Of a DNA stretch of 64,000 nucleotides, positions 51,121-59,678 are shown piece by piece; positions within the stretch are counted from its first letter, which is position 1, and every line of letters starts with the position of its first letter. The stretch spans positions 248,001 through 312,000 of the forward strand of contig JALWFG010000011.1 of assembly GCA_027038965.1 (NCBI GenBank), given 5' to 3'. Source of the DNA: Candidatus Desulfofervidaceae bacterium (lineage in GTDB: Bacteria > Desulfobacterota > Desulfofervidia > Desulfofervidales > Desulfofervidaceae). The notes beneath the pieces are model-generated. The model was not told the origin of the DNA, made no database searches, and saw only the letters and a program-made list of their open reading frames with translations. The translations under genes and the position numbers were made by a program.

Positions 51121-51963
51121 CTAAGGCACAATTAACGTTGGAACTGGCGCGTATTCTGACACCTTATAACAGGGACTTCCAAACAGTAGTTCTTTTAATC
51201 GATTCTTTTTGTTTGTTCCCATTGTTACAGAAGTTGGGTGATAATCCTTTATGGCCTCAATGATTTCGTCTGTAACCTCCCCTGTATAGAAATGCAGTTC
51301 TGCATTGAGTCCCCGATTGATGCTGTAGGCGCAGAGTTCTTCTAGTTTTTTTCTAAGTTCTCGAAGTTCCTTCAGGCTCAGTTTCTCGCGAATTACATTT
51401 ACAATGTCTATCTTTTTAATGATGTTTTTCAGATTAAACAGGTAATAAAAGGCCTTTTGAGATGCAGGTGACCAATCGGTTGGGAAAAGCACATGTTCGA
51501 AAATCTTTTTAGGTGTGTTGAAACCAGGCATTTTTTTGTCTAAAAGAAGAAGTGGTTTGACCGTTCTTTGGACCAAGCTTCTGATAACTGGACCATAGGA
51601 CTTTTTGAAAAATGGGAAACTCCGCTTTTCTGCTAATCCTAACATAACCAAATCCGCATCTTCTTTTTCAGCAATACTTAGAATTATAGGAATTGGGTTG
51701 CCTACCTTTATGTACTCTTTGCAATTAAAACCGTCTAATTTTCGAATCCAATTCTCAAAACGAATGTTGGCGATGGCCTTTAACCTTTCTTCTTCTTCCT
51801 TGAGGTAGCCTCCGTAAGGTACAAAGGCTACTTTTTCTCTTTCAATCACATGGAGAAATACCACTTCCCTTGCCCCTACGTTCTGAAGTTCCTTCAGAGT
51901 ATCAGCCACATTGATGCCGCCCTCTTTAAAATTGGTTGCATATAAGACCTTTTCTACTCTCAT
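51121..51963 (-). CDS. Tandem universal stress protein (Mrp-cluster member 2)
   Basis: 280 residues, two USP domains. It carries LHVIEREKVAFVPYGGYLK near residue 37, identical but for one residue to the tandem USP in the Rnf cluster. The second nucleotide loop is degenerate (GTNKKNRLKELLFGS, lacking the second Gly), and the first reads LGLAEKRSFPFFKKSYG. ATP binding is doubtful in both halves. It lies 24 bases downstream of the next tandem USP and 20 bases before the operator of the degenerate regulator. Confidence 0.85.
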   Translation of the reverse strand: MRVEKVLYATNFKEGGINVADTLKELQNVGAREVVFLHVIEREKVAFVPYGGYLKEEEERLKAIANIRFENWIRKLDGFNCKEYIKVGNPIPIILSIAEKEDADLVMLGLAEKRSFPFFKKSYGPVIRSLVQRTVKPLLLLDKKMPGFNTPKKIFEHVLFPTDWSPASQKAFYYLFNLKNIIKKIDIVNVIREKLSLKELRELRKKLEELCAYSINRGLNAELHFYTGEVTDEIIEAIKDYHPTSVTMGTNKKNRLKELLFGSPCYKVSEYAPVPTLIVP

Positions 51964-51987
51964 CTTTCCCCTCCTAATTTTTAAATT

Positions 51988-52845
51988 TTATGGTACTACT
52001 AATGTTGGCACTTCAGACATTTCTGCCACCCAAAATGAAGGGCTTCCAAACAACAGCTCTTTTAGGCTTTGCTTTTTAGGTTTACCAATGGCAATAGCCG
52101 TTGCTTTGTGTCTTTCCGCCGCCTGGATGATTTGTTCCGCAGCGTCACCGGTATAAAAGTATGTCTCGGCAGGTAAGCCTTCTCTTTTTAAAAAGTTAAA
52201 GGTTTCTTCTAATTTTCTTTTAAAACTTTTTAAAGTAGGGGTAGCAACCTTTTCATTTATGACATGAATTACATCAACTTCTTTAATGAGTTTCTTAAAG
52301 CCTAGCAAAAAAGCACAGGCATGATTCGCTGAAGGAGACCAATCCGTAGCCAAAATAACATGCTCAAAGACCTCCTTGATCCTGCTCTTAAAGACCTCTT
52401 CCTCTTTGTTGATGAGAAGGACTGGGACAGGAGAACGTCTGATTAAACTAGCAATGGTAGAGCGCCCATAAATTGTTTCTAGAAGGGCAACAAACTTTGA
52501 TTTTTTCCGTTTTCCAGCAACGACGAGCCCAATGTCCTTATCTTTTTCTATTGTTCTAAGAATTTGGGCTACAGGGATTCCTACTTCTACCCGAATTTCC
52601 GTTCCGATTCCCTTCTTTTGCATTTTTTCTGCGAGACTTTCAAAGTAGGCTGTGGCAATTTCACGCAACCGCATTTCCTCATCCTTTAAGTACCCACCGT
52701 AAGGCACAAACGCTACCTTCTCCCTTTCAATGACATGAAGAAAAATTACCTTATTGAATCCTACTTCCTGACAATCAGAAAGAGTTTTCGCAAAGTTATA
52801 GGGAGATTCTGTTAAATCTGCCGCACAGAGTATTTTCTTACTCAT
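51988..52845 (-). CDS. Tandem universal stress protein (Mrp-cluster member 1)
   Basis: 285 residues, two USP domains; the family block LHVIEREKVAFVPYGGYLK is present near residue 35, followed by a DEEMRL variant of the acidic tail. The nucleotide loops are degenerate (GKRKKSKFVALLETIYG and GKPKKQSLKELLFGS). It is the first gene after a sigma-54 promoter and has AAAGGAGG before its ATG. It probably heads a transcript that includes the second USP, the degenerate regulator and possibly the mrp genes. Confidence 0.86.
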   Translation of the reverse strand: MSKKILCAADLTESPYNFAKTLSDCQEVGFNKVIFLHVIEREKVAFVPYGGYLKDEEMRLREIATAYFESLAEKMQKKGIGTEIRVEVGIPVAQILRTIEKDKDIGLVVAGKRKKSKFVALLETIYGRSTIASLIRRSPVPVLLINKEEEVFKSRIKEVFEHVILATDWSPSANHACAFLLGFKKLIKEVDVIHVINEKVATPTLKSFKRKLEETFNFLKREGLPAETYFYTGDAAEQIIQAAERHKATAIAIGKPKKQSLKELLFGSPSFWVAEMSEVPTLVVP

Positions 52846-52880
52846 CTTTTTCCTCCTTTGAGATTTTGCCTTAACGTTAG

Positions 52881-52897
52881 AGCAAAAGATGTGCCAA
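52881..52897 (-). promoter_or_regulatory. Sigma-54 promoter of the USP/regulator/mrp unit
   Basis: On the minus strand TTGGCACATCTTTTGCT: the -24 GG and -12 GC are 10 bases apart and the match to the TGGCACG-N4-TTGCW consensus is close. It is ~36 bases before ATG 52845 and points at the USP genes. Three palindromic candidate activator sites lie 80-190 bases upstream. Confidence 0.82.
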
Positions 52898-52973
52898 ACA
52901 AATTAAGTTACGGAGAAAACATAGAAAAACAGCATTGACCTTTTTGTTGATAATTGGGAATACAGAAAATTGT

Positions 52974-53090
52974 CCAAAATTTAGACAGTTTGAAAATCTA
53001 AGGTAAAAAACCTTCTAATCAAGCATAATTTTGCCGTCCATCTTTTGGACAAACAGTTTGTCTAAGAAGTGGACACTTTTTTGTCCAATA
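52974..53090. promoter_or_regulatory. Cluster of three TTGTCCA-type activator sites
   Basis: Reading along: TTGTCCA-AAATT-TAGACAG near 52974, CCGTCCA-TCTTT-TGGACAA near 53033-53051, and a reversed-arm copy TGGACA...TGTCCA near 53072-53090 that reaches into the 3' end of the regulator gene. Half sites GTCTAA and TTTAGAC also occur. The first two share the N5 spacing of the perfect palindrome at 51082. Position and repetition fit enhancer sites for the Fis-type HTH shared by the two regulators. Confidence 0.65.
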
Positions 53091-55779
53091 GATTGTAGCG
53101 TTTAAGTTTGGAATAAAGTGTACTGCGGCTGATGTTCAATTTTTTGGCTACTCGCATTTTGTTCCAATTGCATTCTTCTAACATCTTCAGCAAAAAACGC
53201 CTTTCATTTTCAGCAAAAGAGAGGGTTTCTTTTTCTTCTTTTTCGGTGCCTCTTAAATGCATAGGAAGGGCAGTTTTCTCAATAAGTTCTCCCTTTGTAA
53301 GCACAAAGGCATGTTCAATGGTATTTTCTAATTCCCTTACATTTCCTGGCCAATCGTAATCCATGAGAATTCGCATTACTTCAGGGGTTACTCCCTTGAT
53401 GTGTTTATTTTCTTTTTCATTCAATTTTTTGATAAAATGTTCTACCAAAAGCGGGATGTCATTTTTCCTTTCCCTCAATGGGGGCAAAAGGATAGGAATA
53501 ACATTAAGACGATAGTAAAGATCTTCCCTAAAATTGCCTTTTTTGACTTCTTCAAGCAAGTTCTTGTTTGTGGCTGCAATGAGTCTTACATCTACCTTTA
53601 TGGTTTTGTTACCCCCCAAACGTTCAAATTCTTGAAATTGGAGAAGTCTCAAAAGCTTTACTTGAGATACTGGTGGAATGTCTCCAACTTCATCCAAAAA
53701 GACAGTTCCCCCATTTGCCAATTCAAACCGACCTTTTTTCTGAGATACAGCGCCAGTAAACGCCCCCTTTTCATATCCAAATAATTCACTTTCAAGCAAA
53801 GTTTGAGGATAGGCAGAACAGTTGATGACCACAAAGGGCTTATTTTTCCTGAGGCTTTTGGCATGGATAGCTCGGGCTACCAATTCTTTACCTGTTCCGC
53901 TTTCACCCAGAATGAGGACTGTGGCGTTTGTGGGAGCAATATCATCGATGAGTCGATATATTTGAAGCATCTTGGGGTCTTTGCCCACAATAGAACCATA
54001 CGAATAGGAAATGATTTGTTTTTTTAATGCCTTAAGTTTTTCTTCCTGTTGGACAATCCTTTTTATTACACCAGAGACCTGAGAAAGCATGATGTATACA
54101 AATCTAAAATCCTTAGAAGTAGCCTTTTTATTATTTAAGAACAATATTAATCCCCCTATGGGTTCACCCTCTTTAGAAATTGGGATAATAAAGGGATAAC
54201 TAGTGAGCCTTTTCCAGCAATGCAATTTAGCGGTAAAGTAGGGTTTTTTAGAGTTGTTTTTTAACAATTTTACGATTTGCCTTTGGCATTTTTCACATAA
54301 AGAGAGGTTGTTTTTGAGATTTTCTAAAGACATTTCAAACAGACTTTCTTTATCCGAAGTAAGGACAAGGGGCAAAACCTGTTTGTAAGGAAGTATTTCT
54401 TTAACCCTAGGCAAAATGCAGTTAAATACTTCTTTAAAGGTGTTTTTTTCTCCAACTGTCTGAGAAATATGGTAAAATGTTTCAATCTCTTTGTATGACT
54501 TTTCTAATTCTTTTGTTTGTTCAATAACCTTTTTTTGAAGATTTTTGCTTAACTCTTTGGTTTCTTCATGAAGTTTGGCGTTTTCAACCGCAATCCCGAT
54601 TTGATACCCTAAGGTTTGGAGAAAGTTCATTTCTTGCTCATCAAAATGATGCTCTTTTTTGAAGCCCATTTCAATTATACCAACGATCTCATTGGAGGCT
54701 ATTAAAGGAATGGCTATCAAGCTTTTGCAGTTAAGATTTTCGGGTTGGTTTGGGAAGACCTGTTTGGCATCTAACAAAGTAACTTGCTTTTCTGAGGGAG
54801 GGATATAAATGGCTTCAACCGTAGAAAATAGAGGTAGGTCTTCTTTGGATACCCCTTGGCAATATGCGAGGTAGGTATAGTTGTTTTCTACCAAATAGAT
54901 TATTAGGACTTCAGCTCCAAATGTTTCAGAAAGTTCTTGAGAACATATTTCCAAAACTTTGTCTAAGTCAATAGAACTAGTGATAGTGGTGGTAATTTTG
55001 TGAAGGGTAGTTAACTCATCATGGCGTTTTTTAAGTTCTTCGGCAGCAATCTTGGCGTCGGTGATATTTCTAATGACTACAATTGCGTAGATTACCTTAC
55101 CCCTTTCGTTTTTTATGGGATATACTCCAATGCTTAAATAAAGTGTGTGCTGTCCTTTCTTTTGGGTATGGATTTTTGTAGATGGCCTTCCTGTGGCAAA
55201 AACTTCCTTTACAGGACATACCTCGCCACAGGCGTTACAGGTGTTATCAGAACCAGATAAAATCTTAAAACATGATTTCCCAATGGCCTCTTCTCTGGAG
55301 ATATTAAGATATTTGAGAAAGGCAGAATTGATTTCTTTGATTTTAAAATTTTTATCTACGATTAGAATGTAATCTCGGATACTGTCAAAGGTGCCTTGAA
55401 GGAAGTTCTTCATTTCTATTAACATTCGTTGAGTGTTTAAAAGGCGTTTTTCAAGAAGTGTCCAGATAATCCTGGCGGTGTTGTGGTCTATGAGGTAAAT
55501 ATTGGAAGGTATTTCTTCGGCGATAGCCCTTTTAATCTCATCTTGACCAGTGATTTCAAGAACAATATCAACATTAGAAAATTGAAACAAATCATGATAA
55601 TCATTGGTGGTAAAAATCCCTGTTTTTTGAGCATATTTAAATCCGGGTGCATTTGGATTGATGTCGGCTACCCCAACTACATTGACAAGGTGGCTAAATT
55701 GGTCACTCATCAGGACATTAAGGATTTCATAACAGGCCTTTCCGCCACCCACTATGGCAATGTTCAATTTCTTCAGCAT
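53062..55779 (-). CDS. Large sigma-54 activator with NAD-like, PAS and GAF sensor domains
   Basis: About 905 residues. Order: Rossmann-like N-terminus (1-110; LNIAIVGGGKACYEILNVL, then VVGVADINPNAPG, as in nucleotide-binding sensors), PAS (~130-245) with a Cys set (CNACGEVCPVKE) that could bind a metal or cluster, GAF (~265-410), coiled linker, second GAF-like region with CEKCQRQ (~445-590), AAA+ (~615-850; GESGTGKE, GAFTGA, GTVFLDEVG all intact) and Fis-type HTH (CNWNKMRVAKKLNISRSTLYSKLKRYNLL). ATG 55779 is preferred to TTG 55788. It should activate the promoter at 52881. The Rossmann and Cys features suggest redox or energy-state sensing, which is inference. Confidence 0.87.
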   Translation of the reverse strand: MLKKLNIAIVGGGKACYEILNVLMSDQFSHLVNVVGVADINPNAPGFKYAQKTGIFTTNDYHDLFQFSNVDIVLEITGQDEIKRAIAEEIPSNIYLIDHNTARIIWTLLEKRLLNTQRMLIEMKNFLQGTFDSIRDYILIVDKNFKIKEINSAFLKYLNISREEAIGKSCFKILSGSDNTCNACGEVCPVKEVFATGRPSTKIHTQKKGQHTLYLSIGVYPIKNERGKVIYAIVVIRNITDAKIAAEELKKRHDELTTLHKITTTITSSIDLDKVLEICSQELSETFGAEVLIIYLVENNYTYLAYCQGVSKEDLPLFSTVEAIYIPPSEKQVTLLDAKQVFPNQPENLNCKSLIAIPLIASNEIVGIIEMGFKKEHHFDEQEMNFLQTLGYQIGIAVENAKLHEETKELSKNLQKKVIEQTKELEKSYKEIETFYHISQTVGEKNTFKEVFNCILPRVKEILPYKQVLPLVLTSDKESLFEMSLENLKNNLSLCEKCQRQIVKLLKNNSKKPYFTAKLHCWKRLTSYPFIIPISKEGEPIGGLILFLNNKKATSKDFRFVYIMLSQVSGVIKRIVQQEEKLKALKKQIISYSYGSIVGKDPKMLQIYRLIDDIAPTNATVLILGESGTGKELVARAIHAKSLRKNKPFVVINCSAYPQTLLESELFGYEKGAFTGAVSQKKGRFELANGGTVFLDEVGDIPPVSQVKLLRLLQFQEFERLGGNKTIKVDVRLIAATNKNLLEEVKKGNFREDLYYRLNVIPILLPPLRERKNDIPLLVEHFIKKLNEKENKHIKGVTPEVMRILMDYDWPGNVRELENTIEHAFVLTKGELIEKTALPMHLRGTEKEEKETLSFAENERRFLLKMLEECNWNKMRVAKKLNISRSTLYSKLKRYNLLDKKVSTS

Positions 55780-55862
55780 AGCTCGCAACCTGACATATTT
55801 CTGTTAGTTCAATAGAAATTTATCATGAGGATTAAAAATTGTCAAAGTTTCCGCAAGCTGGA

Positions 55863-55903
55863 ACAAAAAATACTCCCAGCACTGTGTTAAAGTACTGGGA
55901 GTA
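55863..55903 (-). terminator. Intrinsic terminator after the chemoreceptor fragment
   Basis: On the minus strand ACTCCCAGTAC pairs with GTGCTGGGAGT (one G-U) across a 9-base loop and is followed by ATTTTTTG. It ends the transcript of 56289-55921. Confidence 0.85.
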
Positions 55904-55920
55904 ACTAGTATAATCTGTAG

Positions 55921-56289
55921 TTAGGTAGTGGGTAGTGATTTAGGCAGATTTTGGGGGATTGTATCTAGTATAGTTACCCCTTTCCCTTTGTCTTTTCCCA
56001 TGAGATGTTTGAGTTCTTGGAGGATGCTTTCCATTGAGGCTTCAAATGTTTTTCTTAAATTATCTGCTTGGGCATTAAGTTCTTGACTGGCCGAAGAAAG
56101 CTCTTCTGAATTGGCTGCAATGCCCTGAACTGCTTTGTCTAGCTGAGTTAAAGCAACATTAACCTGATTGATTCCTTGAGTTTGTTCTTGTGAATCTGCT
56201 GTAATTTCAGCTACCAGGCTGGCTACCTTTCCACTAAACCCAACGGCTACCTGTTGAGCCAAACCCAGTTTGCTTATTTTTTTAAACAT
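55921..56289 (-). CDS. Internally deleted chemoreceptor (MCP) remnant or mini-protein
   Basis: 122 residues. The first ~20 (MFKKISKLGLAQQVAVGFSG) look like the cytoplasmic start of a methyl-accepting chemotaxis protein, and the rest is the coiled C-terminal helix of the signalling domain (QEQTQGINQVNVALTQLDKAV, then ANSEELSSASQELNAQADNLRKTF). The sensor, HAMP and hairpin tip are missing, so the two ends appear joined in frame. It retains AGAGGGG before its ATG and has its own terminator, so it may be expressed as a small helical protein. It cannot signal as a normal receptor because the CheA/CheW-binding tip is absent. Confidence 0.65.
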   Translation of the reverse strand: MFKKISKLGLAQQVAVGFSGKVASLVAEITADSQEQTQGINQVNVALTQLDKAVQGIAANSEELSSASQELNAQADNLRKTFEASMESILQELKHLMGKDKGKGVTILDTIPQNLPKSLPTT

Positions 56290-56402
56290 GCTTTTCCCCT
56301 CTAGGGCAATATTTGTTATTTTTATTATATTATTTGTTCGTTTTTTTTCTCCCTTGCCAAATCTGCTTCAATATGATATGTCTTGCGTGGTTTATCCCGT
56401 AT

Positions 56403-56488
56403 CCGCAGGGGGCATAAATGTAACTGCGGAAATTCAGCCCGGACCAGGGGCGGGGAAACCTGGTCGTGCTTGCCTGCTTTAAGGCAAG
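56403..56488 (+). ncRNA. Structured leader of rpsB (candidate S2 autoregulatory RNA)
   Basis: Three consecutive hairpins precede rpsB: CCGCAG/CTGCGG (56403-56429), GACCAGG/CCTGGTC (56442-56465) and CTTGCCT/AGGCAAG (56469-56488). The last ends 9 bases before the Shine-Dalgarno (GAGGGGAGG). Leaders that bind S2 and repress rpsB-tsf are known in other bacteria; homology to those is not established here. Confidence 0.5.
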
Positions 56489-56507
56489 TGAATTGAGGGG
56501 AGGTAAG

Positions 56508-57314
56508 ATGGCGTATGTTACGATGAAAGAGCTTTTGGAGGCAGGGGTTCATTTTGGCCATCAGACCAGGCGTTGGAATCCTAAGATGAAGCCTTACATC
56601 TTTGGGGCCAGAAATGGCATTTACATCATTGATCTTCAAAAGACCGTCCAGCTTTTCAAGGTGGCTTATGACTTTGTGGCTGAGCAGGTGGCCCAAGGTA
56701 AAAAGGTGCTTTTTGTAGGAACAAAGCGTCAGGCCAAGGAGGCTATTGAAGAAGAGGCCAAACGCTGTGGGATGTTTTATGTTAACAATCGCTGGCTTGG
56801 CGGTACCTTGACCAACTTTAAGACCCTTAAAAAAAGTATTGAAAAATTGAAAAATTTTGAGGCCATGGTAGAAGACGGAACGATAGCAAATTTTACCAAA
56901 AAAGAGGCCCTTCAAATTCAGAGAAAGATTGCCAAGCTTAACAAAAACTTAGGTGGTATTAAGGATATGGAAGATTTGCCCGGAGTTATTTATATTGTTG
57001 ACCCTCATAAAGAAAGAATTGCCGTTCATGAGGCCAAAAAACTTGGGATTCCTATTGTGGCCATTGTGGATACCAATTGTGACCCCGATGAAATTGATTA
57101 TGTCATCCCGGGAAACGATGATGCCATCAGGGCAATTAGGTTAATTACTTCCCGAATTGCCGATGCTTGCATAGAGGGTCGGGAACGATATGAAAAGGAA
57201 ATGGCTACTCTAGAAGAGGAAATGATAGAAGCGGCTGAAGGAGATGTGGAAAAGGCAGCCGCTATTGCTGAAAAGATTACTGAAGAAGTTGCTGAGCAGA
57301 CGCCAGCAGAATAA
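56508..57314 (+). CDS. rpsB: 30S ribosomal protein S2
   Basis: 268 residues, start [22 protein letters not shown], the family hallmark. Further on: [56 protein letters not shown] and the C-terminal acidic tail. ATG 56508 has GAGGGGAGG upstream; in-frame codons from 56466 lie in the structured leader and are not used. First gene of rpsB-tsf-pyrH-frr. Confidence 0.96.
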   Translation: MAYVTMKELLEAGVHFGHQTRRWNPKMKPYIFGARNGIYIIDLQKTVQLFKVAYDFVAEQVAQGKKVLFVGTKRQAKEAIEEEAKRCGMFYVNNRWLGGTLTNFKTLKKSIEKLKNFEAMVEDGTIANFTKKEALQIQRKIAKLNKNLGGIKDMEDLPGVIYIVDPHKERIAVHEAKKLGIPIVAIVDTNCDPDEIDYVIPGNDDAIRAIRLITSRIADACIEGRERYEKEMATLEEEMIEAAEGDVEKAAAIAEKITEEVAEQTPAE

Positions 57315-57324
57315 GGAGGAGGAA

Positions 57325-57957
57325 ATGGGAATTACAACGGCTCAAATTAAAGAACTGCGCGAAAGAACTGGCGCTGGGATGATGGATTGCAAAAAGGCAC
57401 TCCAAGAGTGCCAGGGAGATATGGAAAAGGCCATTGCCTGGCTTCGCAAGAAGGGCATGGCCAAGGCCGCCAAAAGGGCCGGACGTTCGGCCTCTGAAGG
57501 TGTGGTGCAGGCCTATATTCATGGCGGTGGCAAGATTGGAGTATTAGTGGAAATCAACTGTGAAACGGACTTTGTGGCTCGGACAGAAGACTTTCAAAAT
57601 TTTGCCAAAGAAATTGCCATGCAAATTGCGGCCACCAATCCCTTGGCAATAAACAAAGAGGATTTACCTTCAGAGGTTTTGGAGAAAGAAAAGGAAATTT
57701 ATAGACAGCAGGCCTTGGATTCAGGAAAGCCAGAGAAGGTGGTAGAAAAGATTGTAGAGGGGAAATTGAATAAATTTTATGAACAAACTTGTCTTTTGGA
57801 ACAGCCTTACATACGGGATGATAAGATTAAGATAAAGGATCTTTTAAACGAATTGGTGGCCAAAACAGGCGAAAAAATAGTTATCAGGCGCTTTGTGCGT
57901 TTTCAATTGGGAGAGAAATCGGCTGATGAGACCGAAGTATCAGAGGGTGCTGCTTAA
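57325..57957 (+). CDS. tsf: Translation elongation factor Ts
   Basis: 210 residues. It recycles EF-Tu by exchanging GDP for [28 protein letters not shown] is the conserved N-terminal (UBA-like) region, and [16 protein letters not shown] is the core motif. It is about 70 residues shorter than E. coli EF-Ts because it has only one core repeat, as in Thermus-type forms. Ten bases after rpsB with AAGGAGG. Confidence 0.95.
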   Translation: MGITTAQIKELRERTGAGMMDCKKALQECQGDMEKAIAWLRKKGMAKAAKRAGRSASEGVVQAYIHGGGKIGVLVEINCETDFVARTEDFQNFAKEIAMQIAATNPLAINKEDLPSEVLEKEKEIYRQQALDSGKPEKVVEKIVEGKLNKFYEQTCLLEQPYIRDDKIKIKDLLNELVAKTGEKIVIRRFVRFQLGEKSADETEVSEGAA

Positions 57958-58636
57958 GATAAGTGGAGAGGCCCTTTTAGGGAGACTGCAATTTGGAATA
58001 GACCCCGAGATCCTTGAGTGCTTGTCTGCAGAGATGGTTGGTGTAGCTCAAGATGGAGTTCAGTTGGCCGTTGTAGTGGGTGGTGGTAACATCTTTAGAG
58101 GTAAGCAGGCCAAGGATTTGGGTATAGATCAGGCTACAGGCGATTATATGGGAATGTTGGCCACCCTAATGAACGCCTTAGCCCTGCAGGTGTGCTTGGA
58201 AAAACATGGGCTGGACGTAAGAGTGATGTCTGGGCTTAATGTGAGGTCGGTGGCTGAGCCTTATATCCGCCGCCGAGCCATCCGTCACCTTGAAAAAGGG
58301 CGAATTGTCATTTTTGCTGCTGGGACAGGCAACCCTTATTTTACGACTGATACAGCCGCTGCCCTTAGGGCAGCGGAAATTGGGGCCGAGGTAATCCTTA
58401 AGGCTACTAAAGTAGATGGTGTATATGAAAAAGACCCAGTTCGATTCAAAGACGCCCAAAAATATGAGCGTCTTTCTTACCTTGAAATCTTAGAGAAGCA
58501 GCTTAAGGTTATGGATGCTACGGCAGTTTCTCTTTGTATGGATAACAGGTTGCCTATTGTGGTGTTTAACCTTATGGTGTCTGGAAATATTAAAAAGGCC
58601 ATTTGGGGTGAACCTGTAGGGACAATTGTTTGTTAA
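57926..58636 (+). CDS. pyrH: Uridylate kinase
   Basis: A 236-residue UMP kinase of the amino-acid-kinase fold. [15 protein letters not shown] (phosphate loop), [47 protein letters not shown] and [10 protein letters not shown] are all present. ATG 57926 lies 32 bases inside the end of tsf. It supplies UDP for nucleotide and cell-wall synthesis and is allosterically activated by GTP in many bacteria. Confidence 0.95.
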   Translation: MRPKYQRVLLKISGEALLGRLQFGIDPEILECLSAEMVGVAQDGVQLAVVVGGGNIFRGKQAKDLGIDQATGDYMGMLATLMNALALQVCLEKHGLDVRVMSGLNVRSVAEPYIRRRAIRHLEKGRIVIFAAGTGNPYFTTDTAAALRAAEIGAEVILKATKVDGVYEKDPVRFKDAQKYERLSYLEILEKQLKVMDATAVSLCMDNRLPIVVFNLMVSGNIKKAIWGEPVGTIVC

Positions 58637-58657
58637 TGGAGTTTTAGGGGGAATGAA

Positions 58658-59218
58658 ATGATAGAGGATGTCTATAAGGATGCCAAAGAGAGAATGCAAA
58701 AGACGCTAAAGGTACTTGAACATGATTTGTCAAAGATTCGTACAGGGAGGGCATCTGCTTCTTTGGTAGAAGAAATTATGGTCGATTATTATGGCACCCT
58801 GACTCCTCTTAACCAGCTTGCTTCTATCTCGGTGCCTGAGAGCAGGCTTATTGTGATTCAACCTTGGGATCCGTCTGTTTTGTCTGCAATTGAAAAGGCG
58901 ATTTTAAAGTCCTCTGAACTGGGGCTCACTCCCACAAATGATGGCAAGGTGATTCGGCTTTCTATTCCCGCGCTGACAGAAGAAAGAAGGAAGGAATTGG
59001 TAAAGGTAGTTAAAAAGACGGGCGAAGAGGCCAAGGTAGCTGTCAGGCAGGTGCGGCGTGATGCCAATGAAGAATTGAGAAAGATGAAAAAGAATAAGGA
59101 AATCAGTGAAGACGATTTTCATAGGGCTCAGGAAGAGGTACAAAAGATTACCGATGAGTTTATCAAAAAAGTGGATGAACTTATCCAAAAAAAAGAAGAC
59201 GAGATAATGAGTTTTTGA
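58658..59218 (+). CDS. frr: Ribosome recycling factor
   Basis: 186 residues, the standard RRF length. It shows [27 protein letters not shown], the three-helix bundle residues and [39 protein letters not shown]. It releases ribosomes from mRNA after termination with EF-G. The usual rpsB-tsf-pyrH-frr order is kept. Confidence 0.96.
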   Translation: MIEDVYKDAKERMQKTLKVLEHDLSKIRTGRASASLVEEIMVDYYGTLTPLNQLASISVPESRLIVIQPWDPSVLSAIEKAILKSSELGLTPTNDGKVIRLSIPALTEERRKELVKVVKKTGEEAKVAVRQVRRDANEELRKMKKNKEISEDDFHRAQEEVQKITDEFIKKVDELIQKKEDEIMSF

Positions 59219-59221
59219 GAA

Positions 59222-59671
59222 ATGGAAATCAAGACCATTTTAGTACCGGTAGATTTTTCTAAGTGTGCGGCTTCTGCCGTGAGATATGCCCTTTTTCTAA
59301 AACAAAAATTTGGGGCTACGGTGGTGGTTTTACATGTGATTAACAAAAGCCATCTCGCTAGCCTGTTAAGGATTTCTCCCCTTTCACGGGAGGAAACAAA
59401 AAAGCAGGTGTGGAATGAGCATAAGAGAGGGCTTAAGGAATTTCTAAATCAGCTTGGAATTGATAAGCAAGTGGAAACAGTTATTTGTGAGGGGATTCCC
59501 TTTCAAGAGATTGCCAAAAAGGCCAAAGAGTTCGCTGTAGACCTAATCATCATGGGCGGATACGGACGAATGGGACAGGAAGACCTAGAACGGATTTTTT
59601 TCGGCAGCACTGCAGAGAAGGTAGTCAGACTTCTCCCTTGTCCCGTCCTTTGTGTTCCAGAGAAGGTTTAA
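59222..59671 (+). CDS. Universal stress protein, single domain
   Basis: 149 residues: IKTILVPVDFSKCAASAVRYAL at the start and IIMGGYGRMGQEDLERIFFGSTAEKVVRLLPCPVLCVP at the end. The nucleotide loop is slightly long (12 residues between the second Gly and GS). It starts 4 bases after frr, so it may be read from the same transcript, and it converges with the tandem USP on the other strand. Confidence 0.85.
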   Translation: MEIKTILVPVDFSKCAASAVRYALFLKQKFGATVVVLHVINKSHLASLLRISPLSREETKKQVWNEHKRGLKEFLNQLGIDKQVETVICEGIPFQEIAKKAKEFAVDLIIMGGYGRMGQEDLERIFFGSTAEKVVRLLPCPVLCVPEKV

Positions 59672-59678
59672 CCTTGCT

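Noticed and set aside
56352-56380. TTGCCA plus a TATG element as a promoter for rpsB
   Set aside because: The -35 match is fair, but no -10 with good match and spacing was found, so I did not list it.
56325-56915. A 196-codon open frame on the minus strand across rpsB
   Set aside because: It lies antisense to the highly conserved rpsB start, has no domain and no ribosome-binding site, and its length is explained by codon bias of the opposite gene.
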